Shown: positions 1 to 8,995, numbered from the stretch's first letter. The stretch: DNA of 43,823 bases from Candidatus Babelota bacterium (GCA_013288045.1 JABDCP010000009.1:1-43823), one strand, 5' to 3'. The notes: a model not told the origin generated them from the letters alone. Numbers and translations: made by a program.

Positions 1-1019
1 TAGCCCTGTTTTTTAAGAAACTCATAGGCTAAATGGTGTAACGACTTATCTGGATAGTCCTTATTATGTAACCAATACCCCGGCGCTGCAAGCTCGGCTA
101 TATAATCCTGAGTTGCAAGAACACAATCGTAGACTTCTCGTTGACGATTGGTAAAGGTACCTGATACGGGAAGGGTTCTAGTCAGATCTGCACAATAAAA
201 TCCAATTTCCGCTCCACAATCAAGTACAACAAGATCTCCCGCACGAAGCTGACGATTGTTAGCAGTGTAATGAAGAACCGTACTGTTTTTTCCGCTCCCT
301 ACAATCGTAGGAAATGCGGGTGAACCTCCAGCCTCTTTAAAAATAAACTCAACTCCAGCTTGAAGCTGATACTCAAAAAGATCTGGCCCAGTGCGCATTG
401 CTGCTGCTTCAATCGCTTGCATAGTACAATCGATTGCATCATAGATCATTTCTAGCTCATCACGAGATTTAGTGCGACGTAGTGCACCTACCACTGATGA
501 GATATCAACAATTGAGGATGCTATCTCAGGACGCAAGGCACACAATCTCTCAATAAAAAGAGTTTGTTCAGTTACTCGGGAAGGACTGTACACCATATAT
601 AACAGCTCTCCCCTTGCCACTCGAGCTGCCAGATCCTCCAAAAAATGCTCATATTCTTTTTGGGTACATGCTGCAGTTGCTGCATAGCCCTTACAAGGAT
701 GTCCTAGATGGCGAACGTCATTCATTCCCCATTGAGCTGCATGCTTTTGCTCAGCCTCTGCAATAGTGCTTACCCACTGAGAGCGAGAACTTCCATAGCT
801 GGGAACCCAAAGAGTTGTAGCGTTGTGATCCATCTGAAGAATCGTTGCAGGCTCTTCAAGGCCCGTAAAATAATAAAAGGTGCTCTCTTGTCGGAAAGCG
901 TATCGATGATGTTCAAACCCAGCAAAAAGAATGACGGAACCTTTTTTCCCCGGATATGCCTCTGAAAGAGCAGTTTGCAGAAGCTTTCTTCTTTCAATAT
1001 AGGGAGTATATGAACTCAT
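1..1019 (-). CDS. pepP: Xaa-Pro aminopeptidase (M24 family), 3' end outside window
   Basis: Partial gene. It starts at ATG 1017-1019 and stays open to the left edge, giving about 339 residues. It is predicted to be a cytoplasmic metallopeptidase that removes an N-terminal residue preceding proline. The first ~130 residues fit the aminopeptidase P N-terminal domain (Tyr-rich 'FYYFTGLEEP' near residue 50). The M24 'pita-bread' domain follows, with two metal-binding aspartates visible in 'VVLDCGAEIGFYCADLTRTLP' (D267 and D278, 11 apart as expected). The remaining His and Glu ligands lie beyond the window. It begins 13 bases after recR ends and is last in the visible yidC-recR-pepP operon. The family is clear; other M24B members (prolidases) are the main alternative. 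Confidence 0.9.
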   Translation of the reverse strand, partial: MSSYTPYIERRKLLQTALSEAYPGKKGSVILFAGFEHHRYAFRQESTFYYFTGLEEPATILQMDHNATTLWVPSYGSSRSQWVSTIAEAEQKHAAQWGMNDVRHLGHPCKGYAATAACTQKEYEHFLEDLAARVARGELLYMVYSPSRVTEQTLFIERLCALRPEIASSIVDISSVVGALRRTKSRDELEMIYDAIDCTMQAIEAAAMRTGPDLFEYQLQAGVEFIFKEAGGSPAFPTIVGSGKNSTVLHYTANNRQLRAGDLVVLDCGAEIGFYCADLTRTLPVSGTFTNRQREVYDCVLATQDYIAELAAPGYWLHNKDYPDKSLHHLAYEFLKKQG

Positions 1020-1032
1020 AGAGTATCCTCGG

Positions 1033-1632
1033 TTAAAATGGTCGTCGCTCTGATAGCGCCTTATACACGGTTAAGCGGTCCATAGCCTCTAATGATGAGC
1101 CTACAGGTAGCCCACGCGCTAGACAGGTTATCTTAATATCTTTACCTTTGAGTTTTGATGAAATATAGGAAGCTGTAGCCTCTCCTTCGGGAGTCTGATT
1201 AAACGCAAAGATAAGCTCCTTACACCCAGTGGCTACCCGAACGACAAGCTGCTTAATCGTTAAGTCGTCAGGGCCTATCCCATCAAGAGGGCATAACGCT
1301 CCACCAAGAACATGATACATCCCAAAGTATCCACCAGTTTTTTCAAGCGCAATAAGGTCACGCCAGTTTTCCACAACACAGATCATCTGAGCATCTCGTT
1401 TTGCTGAGCTACAAAAGGGGCAGGCCTTATCCTTTTCTTTCCAAGTCCAACAGTTCGAACACTTATCAATTCGTTTTTTAAGCTCTTGAAGCACCGATAC
1501 GAACTTTTGAGTTGACGGCTCATCAAGATCTAGAAAGTACTGTGCTACCACATACAGATTCTTTGAAGCCAAGTACGGTACCCGCTGAAGCTCTTTTAAA
1601 AAGGCAAGAAGTGTAGGACTCTGGTCAATCAT
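1033..1632 (-). CDS. recR: Recombination mediator protein RecR
   Basis: 199 residues, the normal RecR length. RecR acts with RecO (and RecF) to load RecA on gapped DNA. Visible parts in order: an N-terminal helix-hairpin-helix region, a four-cysteine zinc finger ('CSNC' and 'CPFC', residues ~58-74), a Toprim domain starting at 'VVENWRDLIALE' (~86), and a C-terminal Walker-B-like tail. The signature 'YHVLGGALCPLDGIGPDDL' is typical of the family. Its ATG overlaps the yidC stop codon by 4 bases (1629-1632), so translation is probably coupled. Nothing unusual is seen. Confidence 0.95.
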   Translation of the reverse strand: MIDQSPTLLAFLKELQRVPYLASKNLYVVAQYFLDLDEPSTQKFVSVLQELKKRIDKCSNCWTWKEKDKACPFCSSAKRDAQMICVVENWRDLIALEKTGGYFGMYHVLGGALCPLDGIGPDDLTIKQLVVRVATGCKELIFAFNQTPEGEATASYISSKLKGKDIKITCLARGLPVGSSLEAMDRLTVYKALSERRPF

Positions 1633-3149
1633 CGTGCAAGTGCTTTAAGTACAAGAGTTTGTGCTAATGCGAACAATGAACTAGATGCTATGAAAAGCGT
1701 TAACCCAGCAGATATATTCACGGTAATCGCGGCAAAAACAATCGCTAACAAAACATTAAACATCATCTGCCGAGCATCACTCATTTCACCCATCATTCCT
1801 ATCATTGAAGCACCAGCAAGTACCGGTAAAATATAGTAAGGATCAGGTGATGATAAGTCTGATATCCATAAAAAAGGTGCTTGATATAACTCAATCGCAT
1901 TTGATAAAACACGCTGCAATCCAATAAAAACAGGTATCTGAAGAAATATAGGCAAACATCCCAAGGCCTGGGGAATACCATGCTTACGCATGAATTCAGC
2001 TTTTGCCGCTGAAAGAGCCTCTGGATCATCCTTGTAGCGTTGCTCAAGGTACTGAAGTTTCTTCTGAGCTTCCATATTTCTTTTTTTAGTCTGCTCGACA
2101 TTCAAGGTAAACGGGATCAAAACGATACGCACTAACAATGTTAATACGATAATAGCGATCCCATAGTTCTGAAATATGCCATATAAGAAGATAAGCAGAT
2201 AGAGAAGGTACTTAGAAATATGGAAGAACCATCCATAGGAAAGAAGCCCCTCCAACCTACTATCAACATGGGAGATTGCAGCAAGCTCTTTTGGTCCAGC
2301 ATAGAATGAAAGCGTCCAGCTCTTTTTCTCATGTATCGTTTCACTCTGGAGCACTGCCTGTGGAGTCTCACCATCGAATTTAAAGTAGGCACGCTGGGTA
2401 AAATTATCAGGATCTTTAAACAGTACCTGTGCAAAATAGGTATCTTCAAGCCCAAAGATTGAAGGATGCTCAACTCCTACATTTATAAGATCTTTGATCG
2501 GTTTCTTTTCAAGAGAAGTGCCGCTTGCAAGTACCGTGTTGATAATGTCTTTTGTATCGCCGACCACTTGTGGACCGGTAAAGAAAATACGTGGTCTTAC
2601 GCCTTCAGGAGTCTTAGGATCGATCGTAACGGTAAGATCTATGACATACTCATCATGATGCACCGTAAACTGCTTAGTAATACTTGCTGCGGGGGATTCT
2701 CCCTTATAAGTAAGAATAGTCCGCTTGTCCTCATCTTTCTTGTCACTCAGAGTATAGTAGTAAGGAGTCTTCCCTAGACCATCGAGCGCTACTAAAAAGG
2801 ACCCTTTTTGCTTACTTGACGAAGGCACTAACGTCTCCACCAATGTAGGCTTACCCCCAAGCTCGCGCGCATACCCGATAAAAGTAACTGCCGCGCCATC
2901 ATTAGAAAACTGAATTCTACTGGTAGGCAAGGTAACCACCGAATCTTCATGTTCTCGAGCGGGTGCCGCATCATAATAATCGATATCAAGATCTAAGGGT
3001 TCTGCAATCTGAACCGTTGTAGGCGCTACAAAACGACGATCAGTGGACTGTTCAGTAGCAGGGTGCTTCTCAGCTAGGAAAAAATGATGGATAAGCAGCG
3101 TACCTGCGAGCGCAAAAGCAACAGGCAGTATAAAATCTTTAGCATTCAT
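1629..3149 (-). CDS. yidC: Membrane protein insertase YidC
   Basis: 506 residues. YidC inserts and folds inner-membrane proteins alone or with SecYEG. The start at ATG 3147-3149 gives 'MNAKDFILPVAFALAG', a proper N-terminal membrane anchor, and is preceded by AAGGA at 7 bases. An in-frame start 12 codons upstream is disfavoured. Order of parts: an N-terminal TM helix, a large periplasmic domain (~30-300) of the Gram-negative type, then the conserved insertase core with several TM helices (~310-500), including 'YGIAIIVLTLLVRIVLIPFTL' and 'GCLPIFLQIPVFIGLQRVL'. The periplasmic domain supports a Gram-negative style envelope. It is first gene of yidC-recR-pepP; rnpA and rpmH, often adjacent elsewhere, are not upstream here. 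Confidence 0.95.
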   Translation of the reverse strand: MNAKDFILPVAFALAGTLLIHHFFLAEKHPATEQSTDRRFVAPTTVQIAEPLDLDIDYYDAAPAREHEDSVVTLPTSRIQFSNDGAAVTFIGYARELGGKPTLVETLVPSSSKQKGSFLVALDGLGKTPYYYTLSDKKDEDKRTILTYKGESPAASITKQFTVHHDEYVIDLTVTIDPKTPEGVRPRIFFTGPQVVGDTKDIINTVLASGTSLEKKPIKDLINVGVEHPSIFGLEDTYFAQVLFKDPDNFTQRAYFKFDGETPQAVLQSETIHEKKSWTLSFYAGPKELAAISHVDSRLEGLLSYGWFFHISKYLLYLLIFLYGIFQNYGIAIIVLTLLVRIVLIPFTLNVEQTKKRNMEAQKKLQYLEQRYKDDPEALSAAKAEFMRKHGIPQALGCLPIFLQIPVFIGLQRVLSNAIELYQAPFLWISDLSSPDPYYILPVLAGASMIGMMGEMSDARQMMFNVLLAIVFAAITVNISAGLTLFIASSSLFALAQTLVLKALAR

Positions 3150-3331
3150 GAAATGATCCTTTTCAATAAAAAGTAACAGCGACACCCCGTATCAGGACGA
3201 CCACTATCTTAAGGTGATGAGGAGATTCTGTACGTAGTTTACCAAAGGGCCACATTTTAGGCTAGTCGAAAAAATCCTATGCCTAAGAAAGTATCTAGAT
3301 TTTCAAAGAAGGAAAAGAGCAGGATATTCGC

Positions 3332-3360
3332 TTTACACACCGCGCAACTTGCTCTATCAT
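3332..3360 (+). promoter_or_regulatory. Sigma-70-type promoter for the MerR-type regulator
   Basis: TTTACA (3332-3337) and TATCAT (3355-3360) are separated by exactly 17 bases, about 40 bases upstream of the ATG at 3400. It lies in the ~250-base divergent region between yidC and the regulator gene. Predicted from sequence only. Confidence 0.55.
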
Positions 3361-3399
3361 TAGAATCGTAAAGACCAGCCTCTTAGCACGACAGAGCCT

Positions 3400-3807
3400 A
3401 TGACAGAAAAAGCATTTACCAAAGCTGAAATTGCACGCACGTTAGGTATACAATTGTATATGCTCACGGCATGGGAAAAGCAGTTCGACATTGTTCCTTT
3501 GGGGGAGAATGATGAAGCTGTCTATACCCCTCAACAGCTTGCTACCTTCAGAAGCATTAAAGAGCTCCTCTATGAAAAAGGCTTAACAATGGCCGCTGCA
3601 AAAAAAGCTCTTCAAGATACGAGCGGTCAGTTTGAGGGAAAAGAGCTCCATGCGGCATCTCCTCTTTTTTTTGAGCCAACTAAGGTCACAAGATTAACTG
3701 AACATGCTCAGAAGGAACCCTCTCTTGATCAGCGCAAGAGTAAAGATATCGCCGCCAAGCTGCTTCAGATTAAAGCACAGCTCGTTAAAATCAACACTTC
3801 CTTATAA
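3400..3807 (+). CDS. MerR-family HTH transcriptional regulator, short
   Basis: 135 residues. The first ~70 residues form a MerR-like winged helix: 'FTKAEIARTLGIQLYMLTAWEK' (recognition helix region), then 'YTPQQLATFRSIKELLYEKGLTMAAAKKAL', the typical second wing and helix that in MlrA/MerR proteins ends in 'G(h)tlaea'. The C-terminal ~50 residues are polar and helix-forming ('KSKDIAAKLLQIKAQLVKIN') and could make the dimer coiled coil. There is no obvious effector-binding cysteine set. In many bacteria a MerR-like gene of this size sits beside ribosomal or translation genes; here the downstream neighbour is murC, 129 bases away on the same strand. Target genes are unknown. Confidence 0.75.
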   Translation: MTEKAFTKAEIARTLGIQLYMLTAWEKQFDIVPLGENDEAVYTPQQLATFRSIKELLYEKGLTMAAAKKALQDTSGQFEGKELHAASPLFFEPTKVTRLTEHAQKEPSLDQRKSKDIAAKLLQIKAQLVKINTSL

Positions 3808-3936
3808 GATACAATCTCTTAAGAGACAACCTCATTTCTTTTCAAGATAGAAAAAAGTACCGTTTTTACGTATACTCAAAAGGAAGATCTATCTCAAGTC
3901 ATAGGCTACAATAACTCTTTTTTTGAAAGCATCGAC

Positions 3937-5328
3937 ATGTATACGCAAGGACATATTCATTTTGTTGGTATCGGTGGTATAGGTATGAGCGGCATTGCCA
4001 AAATCCTTCGCTCACAGGGGTATACCATCTCAGGATGCGATTCGGACCTTTCACAAAAAAGTGTCCTGGACTTGCTTAAGTTAGGATGTACCATTCATCA
4101 GGGGAATAATACTCCTCAGTGCCGGGACCATACAATCGACGTCCTAGTCTACTCCTCAGCTATTCGTGAATCAAATGAAGAAATTATCTATGCACAGGCT
4201 CGAGGCATTCCAACGATTCCCCGAGCTTTAATGCTTTCAGAGATTATGCGCACCAAATTCAGCATTGGAGTAACGGGATCTCACGGTAAGACAACGGTTA
4301 CTTCACTCATTTCACATATTCTCATTGAAGCCAATCAAGATCCTACCGTCATTATCGGAGGACATCTCAAGGCTATCTCCTCAAATGCTCAACATGGCTC
4401 AGGAAAATTCTTAGTTGCAGAGGCTGATGAAAGCGATCGATCCTTCCTCCGACTCTATCCTACCATAGCAGTTATTACGAATATTGGTCTTGAGCATCTT
4501 GATACCTATAAGGATCTTGAAGATATCAAAAAGACCTTTGCAGAATTCATTACACATGTTCCATTCTATGGAAAAGCTGTCGTCTGCCTTGATGATCCCA
4601 ATATTCGATCTCTGCTCCCTTTTCATCAGGTAAAAACTATTAAGTATGCACTCGATCAAGAAGGAGCTGACATCTATGGGACCGATGTCGTCCTAGGAAC
4701 ACACGAATCTACCTGTACAGTCTATAATAAGGGAATTCTACTGGGCACCCTTACAGTTTCTATGGCGGGTAAGCATAATCTTCTGAATGCTCTAGGAGCC
4801 CTTGCAACTGTCCTTGATATCGGAGTTTCATTTGAAGAGGCAGCTCATGCTCTGCAGACATTTAAAGGAGTGGACCGAAGATTTACCTATAAAGGAACCT
4901 TCCAGGGCGCAGAGATTATCGATGATTATGGACATCACCCTACTGAAATCCTGAATACCCTCCTAGTCGCGCGCAAAAGGACTAAAGGAAAACTTATCCT
5001 CGTCTTTCAGCCACATCGATTCTCTCGTACTGAGCTTCTGTGGGATGACTTTGTAAACCTTTTGGCATACAGTGCGGTAGATGAGCTCATTATCACCGAT
5101 ATTTTCCCAGCAAGCGAAGATCCCCGTCCTGGAATTACTACGCCGGCTCTGGTACAAGCTATCCAAGCAAAAAATCCACAATGCCCTATCACCTATGTAC
5201 CTCAATCAGAGAACTTCATAGAGATACAAGCGCTTCTTGCCAAGAAAGCTTCTCACGATGATCTTATCTTGCTCCAAGGAGCGGGGAAAGTAACGAAGCT
5301 CGGTCCTCTTCTTGCACAAACTACGTAG
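3937..5328 (+). CDS. murC: UDP-N-acetylmuramate--L-alanine ligase
   Basis: 463 residues, full length. MurC adds the first amino acid of the peptidoglycan stem peptide, using ATP in the cytoplasm. The N-terminal Rossmann domain has 'HFVGIGGIGMSGIAKIL' (residues 8-24). The central domain carries the ATP P-loop 'GVTGSHGKTT' (111-120) and 'AEADESDRSF'. The C-terminal ligase domain has 'DDYGHHPTEI' and 'FQPHRFSRT'. All signature motifs look intact, so peptidoglycan synthesis is probably retained. A TACAAT box at 3907-3912 could be its -10, without a convincing -35. The gene stands alone rather than in a dcw cluster, as is common in reduced genomes. Confidence 0.96.
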   Translation: MYTQGHIHFVGIGGIGMSGIAKILRSQGYTISGCDSDLSQKSVLDLLKLGCTIHQGNNTPQCRDHTIDVLVYSSAIRESNEEIIYAQARGIPTIPRALMLSEIMRTKFSIGVTGSHGKTTVTSLISHILIEANQDPTVIIGGHLKAISSNAQHGSGKFLVAEADESDRSFLRLYPTIAVITNIGLEHLDTYKDLEDIKKTFAEFITHVPFYGKAVVCLDDPNIRSLLPFHQVKTIKYALDQEGADIYGTDVVLGTHESTCTVYNKGILLGTLTVSMAGKHNLLNALGALATVLDIGVSFEEAAHALQTFKGVDRRFTYKGTFQGAEIIDDYGHHPTEILNTLLVARKRTKGKLILVFQPHRFSRTELLWDDFVNLLAYSAVDELIITDIFPASEDPRPGITTPALVQAIQAKNPQCPITYVPQSENFIEIQALLAKKASHDDLILLQGAGKVTKLGPLLAQTT

Positions 5329-5425
5329 CATCAGCTTGAGAAGATCGCTTTCACCTATTGTTGACTTTCCCAGCATGGCTTTGGCATCCTAAAACTACAG
5401 ATTGGGGAGAACATTAGGGGAAGAC

Positions 5426-5728
5426 ATGACTATCTACAAAAAAGCTTTTTTCGTTCTTATATGTGTTGGACTCGCTCCCTCACTCCATGCCCAAAATCGC
5501 CAAAGAGAAGCGGCAGTGGGAAGATTTCTGGGTGCCCTTACGGGAGCTACGTTAGCAGAAGAATCATTTGGTAACCAATGTTATTATCAAGATGGTCCTG
5601 CCTACCTCTTTGTCTATCCGGGAGCACCTATATATGCATATGACTATCCCACCTACGTCTATTCGCCTATTTACGCCTATCCTGACATGAGACATGCTAT
5701 TTATCCAAGTTACTTCTTCTCACGCTAG
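5426..5728 (+). CDS. Small secreted tyrosine-rich protein, unknown function
   Basis: 100 residues from ATG 5426, preceded by AGGGG at 5 bases; a TTG start at 5402 would spoil the signal peptide. 'MTIYKKAFFVLICVGLAPSLHAQ' is a clear signal peptide with a predicted cut after 'HA'. The mature part begins with a short glycine-alanine stretch ('VGRFLGALTGATLAEE') and then becomes very rich in Tyr and Pro ('YAYDYPTYVYSPIYAYP'). There is a single cysteine in the mature region. It resembles small exported or outer-membrane-associated proteins of no known family. It is followed by two more secreted-protein genes on the same strand. Function unknown. Confidence 0.65.
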   Translation: MTIYKKAFFVLICVGLAPSLHAQNRQREAAVGRFLGALTGATLAEESFGNQCYYQDGPAYLFVYPGAPIYAYDYPTYVYSPIYAYPDMRHAIYPSYFFSR

Positions 5729-5891
5729 TTCGTTGTCCCCGGCTCATTCGCGTACTCAAAAAGCATCGAATGCACATCTTACCCATACCTGTTAGAGCTT
5801 GGTAAAGTTCCATTATGCTGGTACCAACACCAAACACCTTTCCTTCATTTAGATTAACAAACTTCCCTGCACCTCTCTTGTGTACTAACAA

Positions 5892-5987
5892 CCCCAAACT
5901 ATTGCTTTCGGAATTTTCTTTAGAGTACCCTGAGTGTAACTGGGGAGTGAACCCAGAAAAACAAATCGTTTCAAAGGGGGAAATCCT
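5892..5987 (+). promoter_or_regulatory. Conserved upstream block of beta-helix gene A
   Basis: The ~95 bases before the ATG at 5988 match 17052-17145 in front of the paralogue. Shared segments include 'ACTATTGCTTT', 'GAATTTTC', 'TAACTG', 'CCCAGAAAA' and an AAAGGGGGAAA Shine-Dalgarno region. A clear -10/-35 pair common to both copies is not evident. The conservation suggests either a shared leader or regulator site, or simply recent duplication that included the promoter. Confidence 0.6.
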
Positions 5988-7619
5988 ATGAAGTTAGTAT
6001 CTAAATCTCTTGTGTTACTCATTAGTCTTATGATTCTCGCGCCGGCGTTAGCAAAATCTGATAAGCATTGCAATGAAGAAGTCGTAAAATATGTCCAAGC
6101 CAATGCCGCTCCAAATGGTAACGGTTCCAAAAAACATCCTTTCTCATCACTTGCAGCTGCTGCCCTTGCTACATGGGATGTCCTCATAGTGCTTCCTTCA
6201 GTACAGGCGCTTGAAGGAGGGATAACCCTCAAGCCAGGACAAGAAATCATTGGATCTTGCGATCCGACAGGTGATATCTCTGTATCTCCACAACAAGCTA
6301 CCATTACGACTTTTAGCACAACCCCCAACCCAGTTGGCATTACAGCTACGGGCAATAATGTCATTAAGAACATATATTTTAAGAACACCTGGTCCTCCGC
6401 TATCAACTATGATAATGCGGTAAATCTGACCGTACAGGACTGCCTCATTACCGGTCACAACCAAGGAAATGTCAAAGTTCCCGCAGGTCCTTTTGCAGGT
6501 TCACTCGTGGGAGGAATACAGGGACAATGCTCACAATCTGGCGAAGCTCTTATAGAACATGTTATTATTCGCAACAATCATGCTGGTCCCGGAATTCAAG
6601 ATTTTCCAGTAAACCCTGCTCATCGGGAATTAATAGTATGCAAGTGCGAGTTTGCTCAACTTAATGCTAATGGTATCACGTCTGAGCCTATAGGTGGTAC
6701 TACCACTGGCTTTTCTTCCGTTGTTGTTAGAGATTCATATTTTCATGATTTTGTTGGAAGTGGAGGATTCGGATTCCTTTGTGAACCCCAAAATGGAAGT
6801 GTTCAGACAGTTCTCATTAAAGATTCAGCTTTTTCTAATATTAATACTTTTAATATCCAAGGCAATCCAATTTATGACACCACGAATACAGCGCCTGCAC
6901 CAGAGCTAAAAATAGAAATTGATACCTGCTCATTTGAAAACGGTACGAGCGTTGCAATAGACATAACAAATAAAGGCGCACTAAAAAGTAAACTGTTTGT
7001 AGAAAACTCGGTCAGTAATAATATGAGCACTTTTTTCGTATCGCGACTATTGGGTGGCGTACAACAAAATAGGCTCTGTGGTAACACCGCTACAGGTGGG
7101 ACTTTCTACGAGGCAAAATCAGAGAATCCGCAATCCGTAGAGAGAACTGAACTCATACGTAACTGCTTTACTGGACCTATAGGCATCAAACTCGACCCAA
7201 CCCAACCTTGGACTCTCCTTGATATAACCGCTGAATGTAACTGCTTCTTCGGCACCGGCACTGGCAGTATTTTGTTTGATACCATAACTTCAAGTCCCAC
7301 GCCAGGAGCGTTTAATGGGCTCATTAAGGCCCATAACAATACCTTCTCCGGTTTCGCTACTGATATTCAAGACAATGGAAGCGGTGTCAATTACCTGGTG
7401 AGCAAAAACTTTTGGGGTACACCTACAAACACAACCCCGTGTTCAAGTACAAGTCCCTGCCCACCATACCAAACGTGTGAACATGGCTCTTGTCTTGGTC
7501 CAATAGTTCCTAATCCTTTCCTTGGCAAGGGCTCTATTGATGCAAGAGATCCACTTACAGCTTCTATTAAATGTCCTTGCAACTGTAGCTTTTCAACATC
7601 TGGAACGCCTGCACCTTAA
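5988..7619 (+). CDS. Secreted right-handed parallel beta-helix protein A
   Basis: 543 residues with the signal peptide 'MKLVSKSLVLLISLMILAPALAKS'. The mature N-terminus has 'VVKYVQANAAPNGNGSKKHPFSSLAAA', the entry motif of many beta-helix proteins (N-G-N-G-S..H-P-F..L). Then come many short 'IKNIYFKN', 'NLTVQDCLI', 'VVVRDSYFHDF', 'VLIKDSAFSNI' rungs typical of right-handed parallel beta-helices, and a C-terminal cysteine cluster ('CSSTSPCPPYQTCEHGSCLGP'). Such folds serve as lyases, glycosidases, adhesins or phage tailspike-like proteins; no catalytic set is recognised here, so the role is open. It is a full-length paralogue of the gene at 17146. The region before it (5729-5987) holds the conserved upstream block and no other gene. 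Confidence 0.8.
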   Translation: MKLVSKSLVLLISLMILAPALAKSDKHCNEEVVKYVQANAAPNGNGSKKHPFSSLAAAALATWDVLIVLPSVQALEGGITLKPGQEIIGSCDPTGDISVSPQQATITTFSTTPNPVGITATGNNVIKNIYFKNTWSSAINYDNAVNLTVQDCLITGHNQGNVKVPAGPFAGSLVGGIQGQCSQSGEALIEHVIIRNNHAGPGIQDFPVNPAHRELIVCKCEFAQLNANGITSEPIGGTTTGFSSVVVRDSYFHDFVGSGGFGFLCEPQNGSVQTVLIKDSAFSNINTFNIQGNPIYDTTNTAPAPELKIEIDTCSFENGTSVAIDITNKGALKSKLFVENSVSNNMSTFFVSRLLGGVQQNRLCGNTATGGTFYEAKSENPQSVERTELIRNCFTGPIGIKLDPTQPWTLLDITAECNCFFGTGTGSILFDTITSSPTPGAFNGLIKAHNNTFSGFATDIQDNGSGVNYLVSKNFWGTPTNTTPCSSTSPCPPYQTCEHGSCLGPIVPNPFLGKGSIDARDPLTASIKCPCNCSFSTSGTPAP

Positions 7620-7723
7620 GCAAGCCTCTCAAAGAGAGACTCCAGAAGCTTGAAGAATGAGAGAAAGCATCAAAGGCAGATCTCATCACAACTACCGAAG
7701 CAAGAGCTCTTACAAGCAACTAA

Positions 7724-7762
7724 GTTCCTACCTATGAAACCTAACGTACCATAGGTAGGAAC
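7724..7762. repeat. Perfect 13-bp inverted repeat downstream of beta-helix gene A
   Basis: GTTCCTACCTATG (7724-7736) and CATAGGTAGGAAC (7750-7762) are exact reverse complements around a 13-base loop. No T-run follows on either strand, so it is not a classical intrinsic terminator. It may protect the 3' end or terminate by another route. The rest of the 380-base gap (7620-7999) holds no gene; an AT-rich stretch near 7881-7915 (TTGTAT, TATAAAAT) may contain the promoter of the next gene, but the spacing is not canonical. Confidence 0.75.
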
Positions 7763-7999
7763 ACCAAACCGAGCTCCCCTACGCAAGCTCACTAGTTCTC
7801 ATTCTAGTTCCTGTTTCTCGGTTCATTGTCTACATTCAGACACCCCCCACCTGTTGCAACTTCGTAAAGTACGGTTACGCTTGTATATACATACACGTAA
7901 CCCGGTTTATAAAATGCTTGCTACGCACCATAAAATCACTAAACAATCATACAGTAGCAGCACCCTCTGGAAAATATAATTAACCTCTAGGAGACCTCC

Positions 8000-8509
8000 A
8001 TGATCTATAAACCTCTTTTACCTCTTGCAGTGTGCGTATTGCTCTGTGCATCAGTCCAGGCAAGAACCTCTGATGGCCTTATCATTGGTGGATTTGCAGG
8101 GTTGACCGCTGGGCTCATTACAAGTGCCATCGCTCATCATGCAAACCATCATCATTGCCATCGCCGTACCGTTTATGTCGAAGAGTCACCACGAATTGTT
8201 GAGCGACCTGTTATCGTTGAGCAAGTAATTGAGCACCGCCCCGTAGTCATTGAACAGCGCGTGCGCCAGGGCCGAGTAACCACCTATCACCAACCACAAC
8301 CGGTACATACCTGTCAGCCAGCTCCTCAACCAACTCAGGCGATTCAGGCTCAGCCCACGGCAATACCGAACCTCGCAGAACGAGAATTGGCTCTGAGAGA
8401 GCAACAAGTAAAGCTTGATCTGCTGAAAGAAGAAAATAAAAAGCATGAGCTTAAAATAAGAGAACTGGAACTTGAAGTCCAACGCGTAACAGCTCGCAAG
8501 GCTTTCTAG
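8000..8509 (+). CDS. Secreted His-rich, coiled-coil envelope protein, unknown function
   Basis: 169 residues, ATG preceded by AGGAG at a good distance. 'MIYKPLLPLAVCVLLCASVQA' is a signal peptide. Next is a glycine-rich hydrophobic stretch ('GLIIGGFAGLTAGLITSAIA', residues ~26-45), like a glycine-zipper membrane segment, then a His-rich patch ('HHANHHHCHRR'), a Val/Glu/Arg-rich segment with loosely repeated 'VERPVIVEQ / EHRPVVIEQ' units (~62-85), a Gln/Pro-rich linker, and a C-terminal coiled coil ('RELALREQQVKLDLLKEENKK', ~128-165). The layout fits an envelope-anchored protein, perhaps metal-binding through the His patch. No known family is recognised. A hairpin terminator follows. Confidence 0.65.
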   Translation: MIYKPLLPLAVCVLLCASVQARTSDGLIIGGFAGLTAGLITSAIAHHANHHHCHRRTVYVEESPRIVERPVIVEQVIEHRPVVIEQRVRQGRVTTYHQPQPVHTCQPAPQPTQAIQAQPTAIPNLAERELALREQQVKLDLLKEENKKHELKIRELELEVQRVTARKAF

Positions 8510-8530
8510 ATCAACTTGTCTAACTAAACG

Positions 8531-8561
8531 TGCTGCATCTCTTTAGGTGCAGCATCTTTAT
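8531..8561 (+). terminator. Likely intrinsic terminator after the 8000-8509 gene
   Basis: TGCTGCA (8531-8537) pairs with TGCAGCA (8548-8554) around a 10-base loop and is followed by TCTTTATT. It lies between convergent genes, just before the end of the lipoprotein gene on the minus strand. Confidence 0.6.
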
Positions 8562-8995
8562 TGCTTTAGCGTTGTAAAAAGAGTAACCGAGGTTTGAGTT
8601 CCTTCAGAACGAAGGACGATAGTACAGAGCTTTGAGGGCTTTGCAAACATAAGACAGGATTCTGGCGCCATAACAATACCAAGCTCTTCCCACCCCCAAT
8701 AGTCCATACTGGTGTGATAAAATACACGTAGCTCTTCCTGAGAAAGCTCAGTTGTATAGGTAAGCACCATCTGAGTTTCAGTAAATAAAAGCTTTTTCGG
8801 CTGCACATTTAAAGGGAACGACATATCATGAAGCCGAGCTAGCTCTTCGGGGGTTAGGTTAGGAAACTCCTCAACCTGAACGGCCGGTGTCATAATCACA
8901 CTTGAAAGAGATAGCTCTTGGCGCCCTCCGCATCCACTAAGGCATACAAGAAGAGTCCCCATGAAAAGAACTTTCACAAAGACTCTTGCATACAT
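8558..8995 (-). CDS. Predicted lipoprotein, unknown function
   Basis: 145 residues. The N-terminus 'MYARVFVKVLFMGTLLVCLSGCGGRQ' is a lipoprotein signal with lipobox LSGC; the modified cysteine would be residue 22. The mature domain of about 120 residues has a plain alpha/beta pattern ('KLLFTETQMVLTYTTELSQEELRVFYHTSMDYWGWEEL'), reminiscent of small periplasmic domains in which a Trp-rich 'YW(G)WE' segment recurs after a helix. It starts 8 bases after rplS ends and is almost certainly co-transcribed with it. The pairing with a ribosomal protein gives no functional clue. Confidence 0.75.
   Translation of the reverse strand: MYARVFVKVLFMGTLLVCLSGCGGRQELSLSSVIMTPAVQVEEFPNLTPEELARLHDMSFPLNVQPKKLLFTETQMVLTYTTELSQEELRVFYHTSMDYWGWEELGIVMAPESCLMFAKPSKLCTIVLRSEGTQTSVTLFTTLKQ

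Noticed and set aside
3150-3185. Longer YidC start
   Set aside because: The internal ATG at 3149 has AAGGA at the right distance and begins the normal YidC anchor.
3808-3936. TCTCTTAAGAGA palindrome after the MerR-type gene as a terminator
   Set aside because: It has no loop and no T-run in a proper place.
5402-5425. TTG start for the Tyr-rich secreted protein
   Set aside because: It adds eight residues in front of a clean signal peptide and lacks a ribosome site; ATG 5426 has AGGGG.
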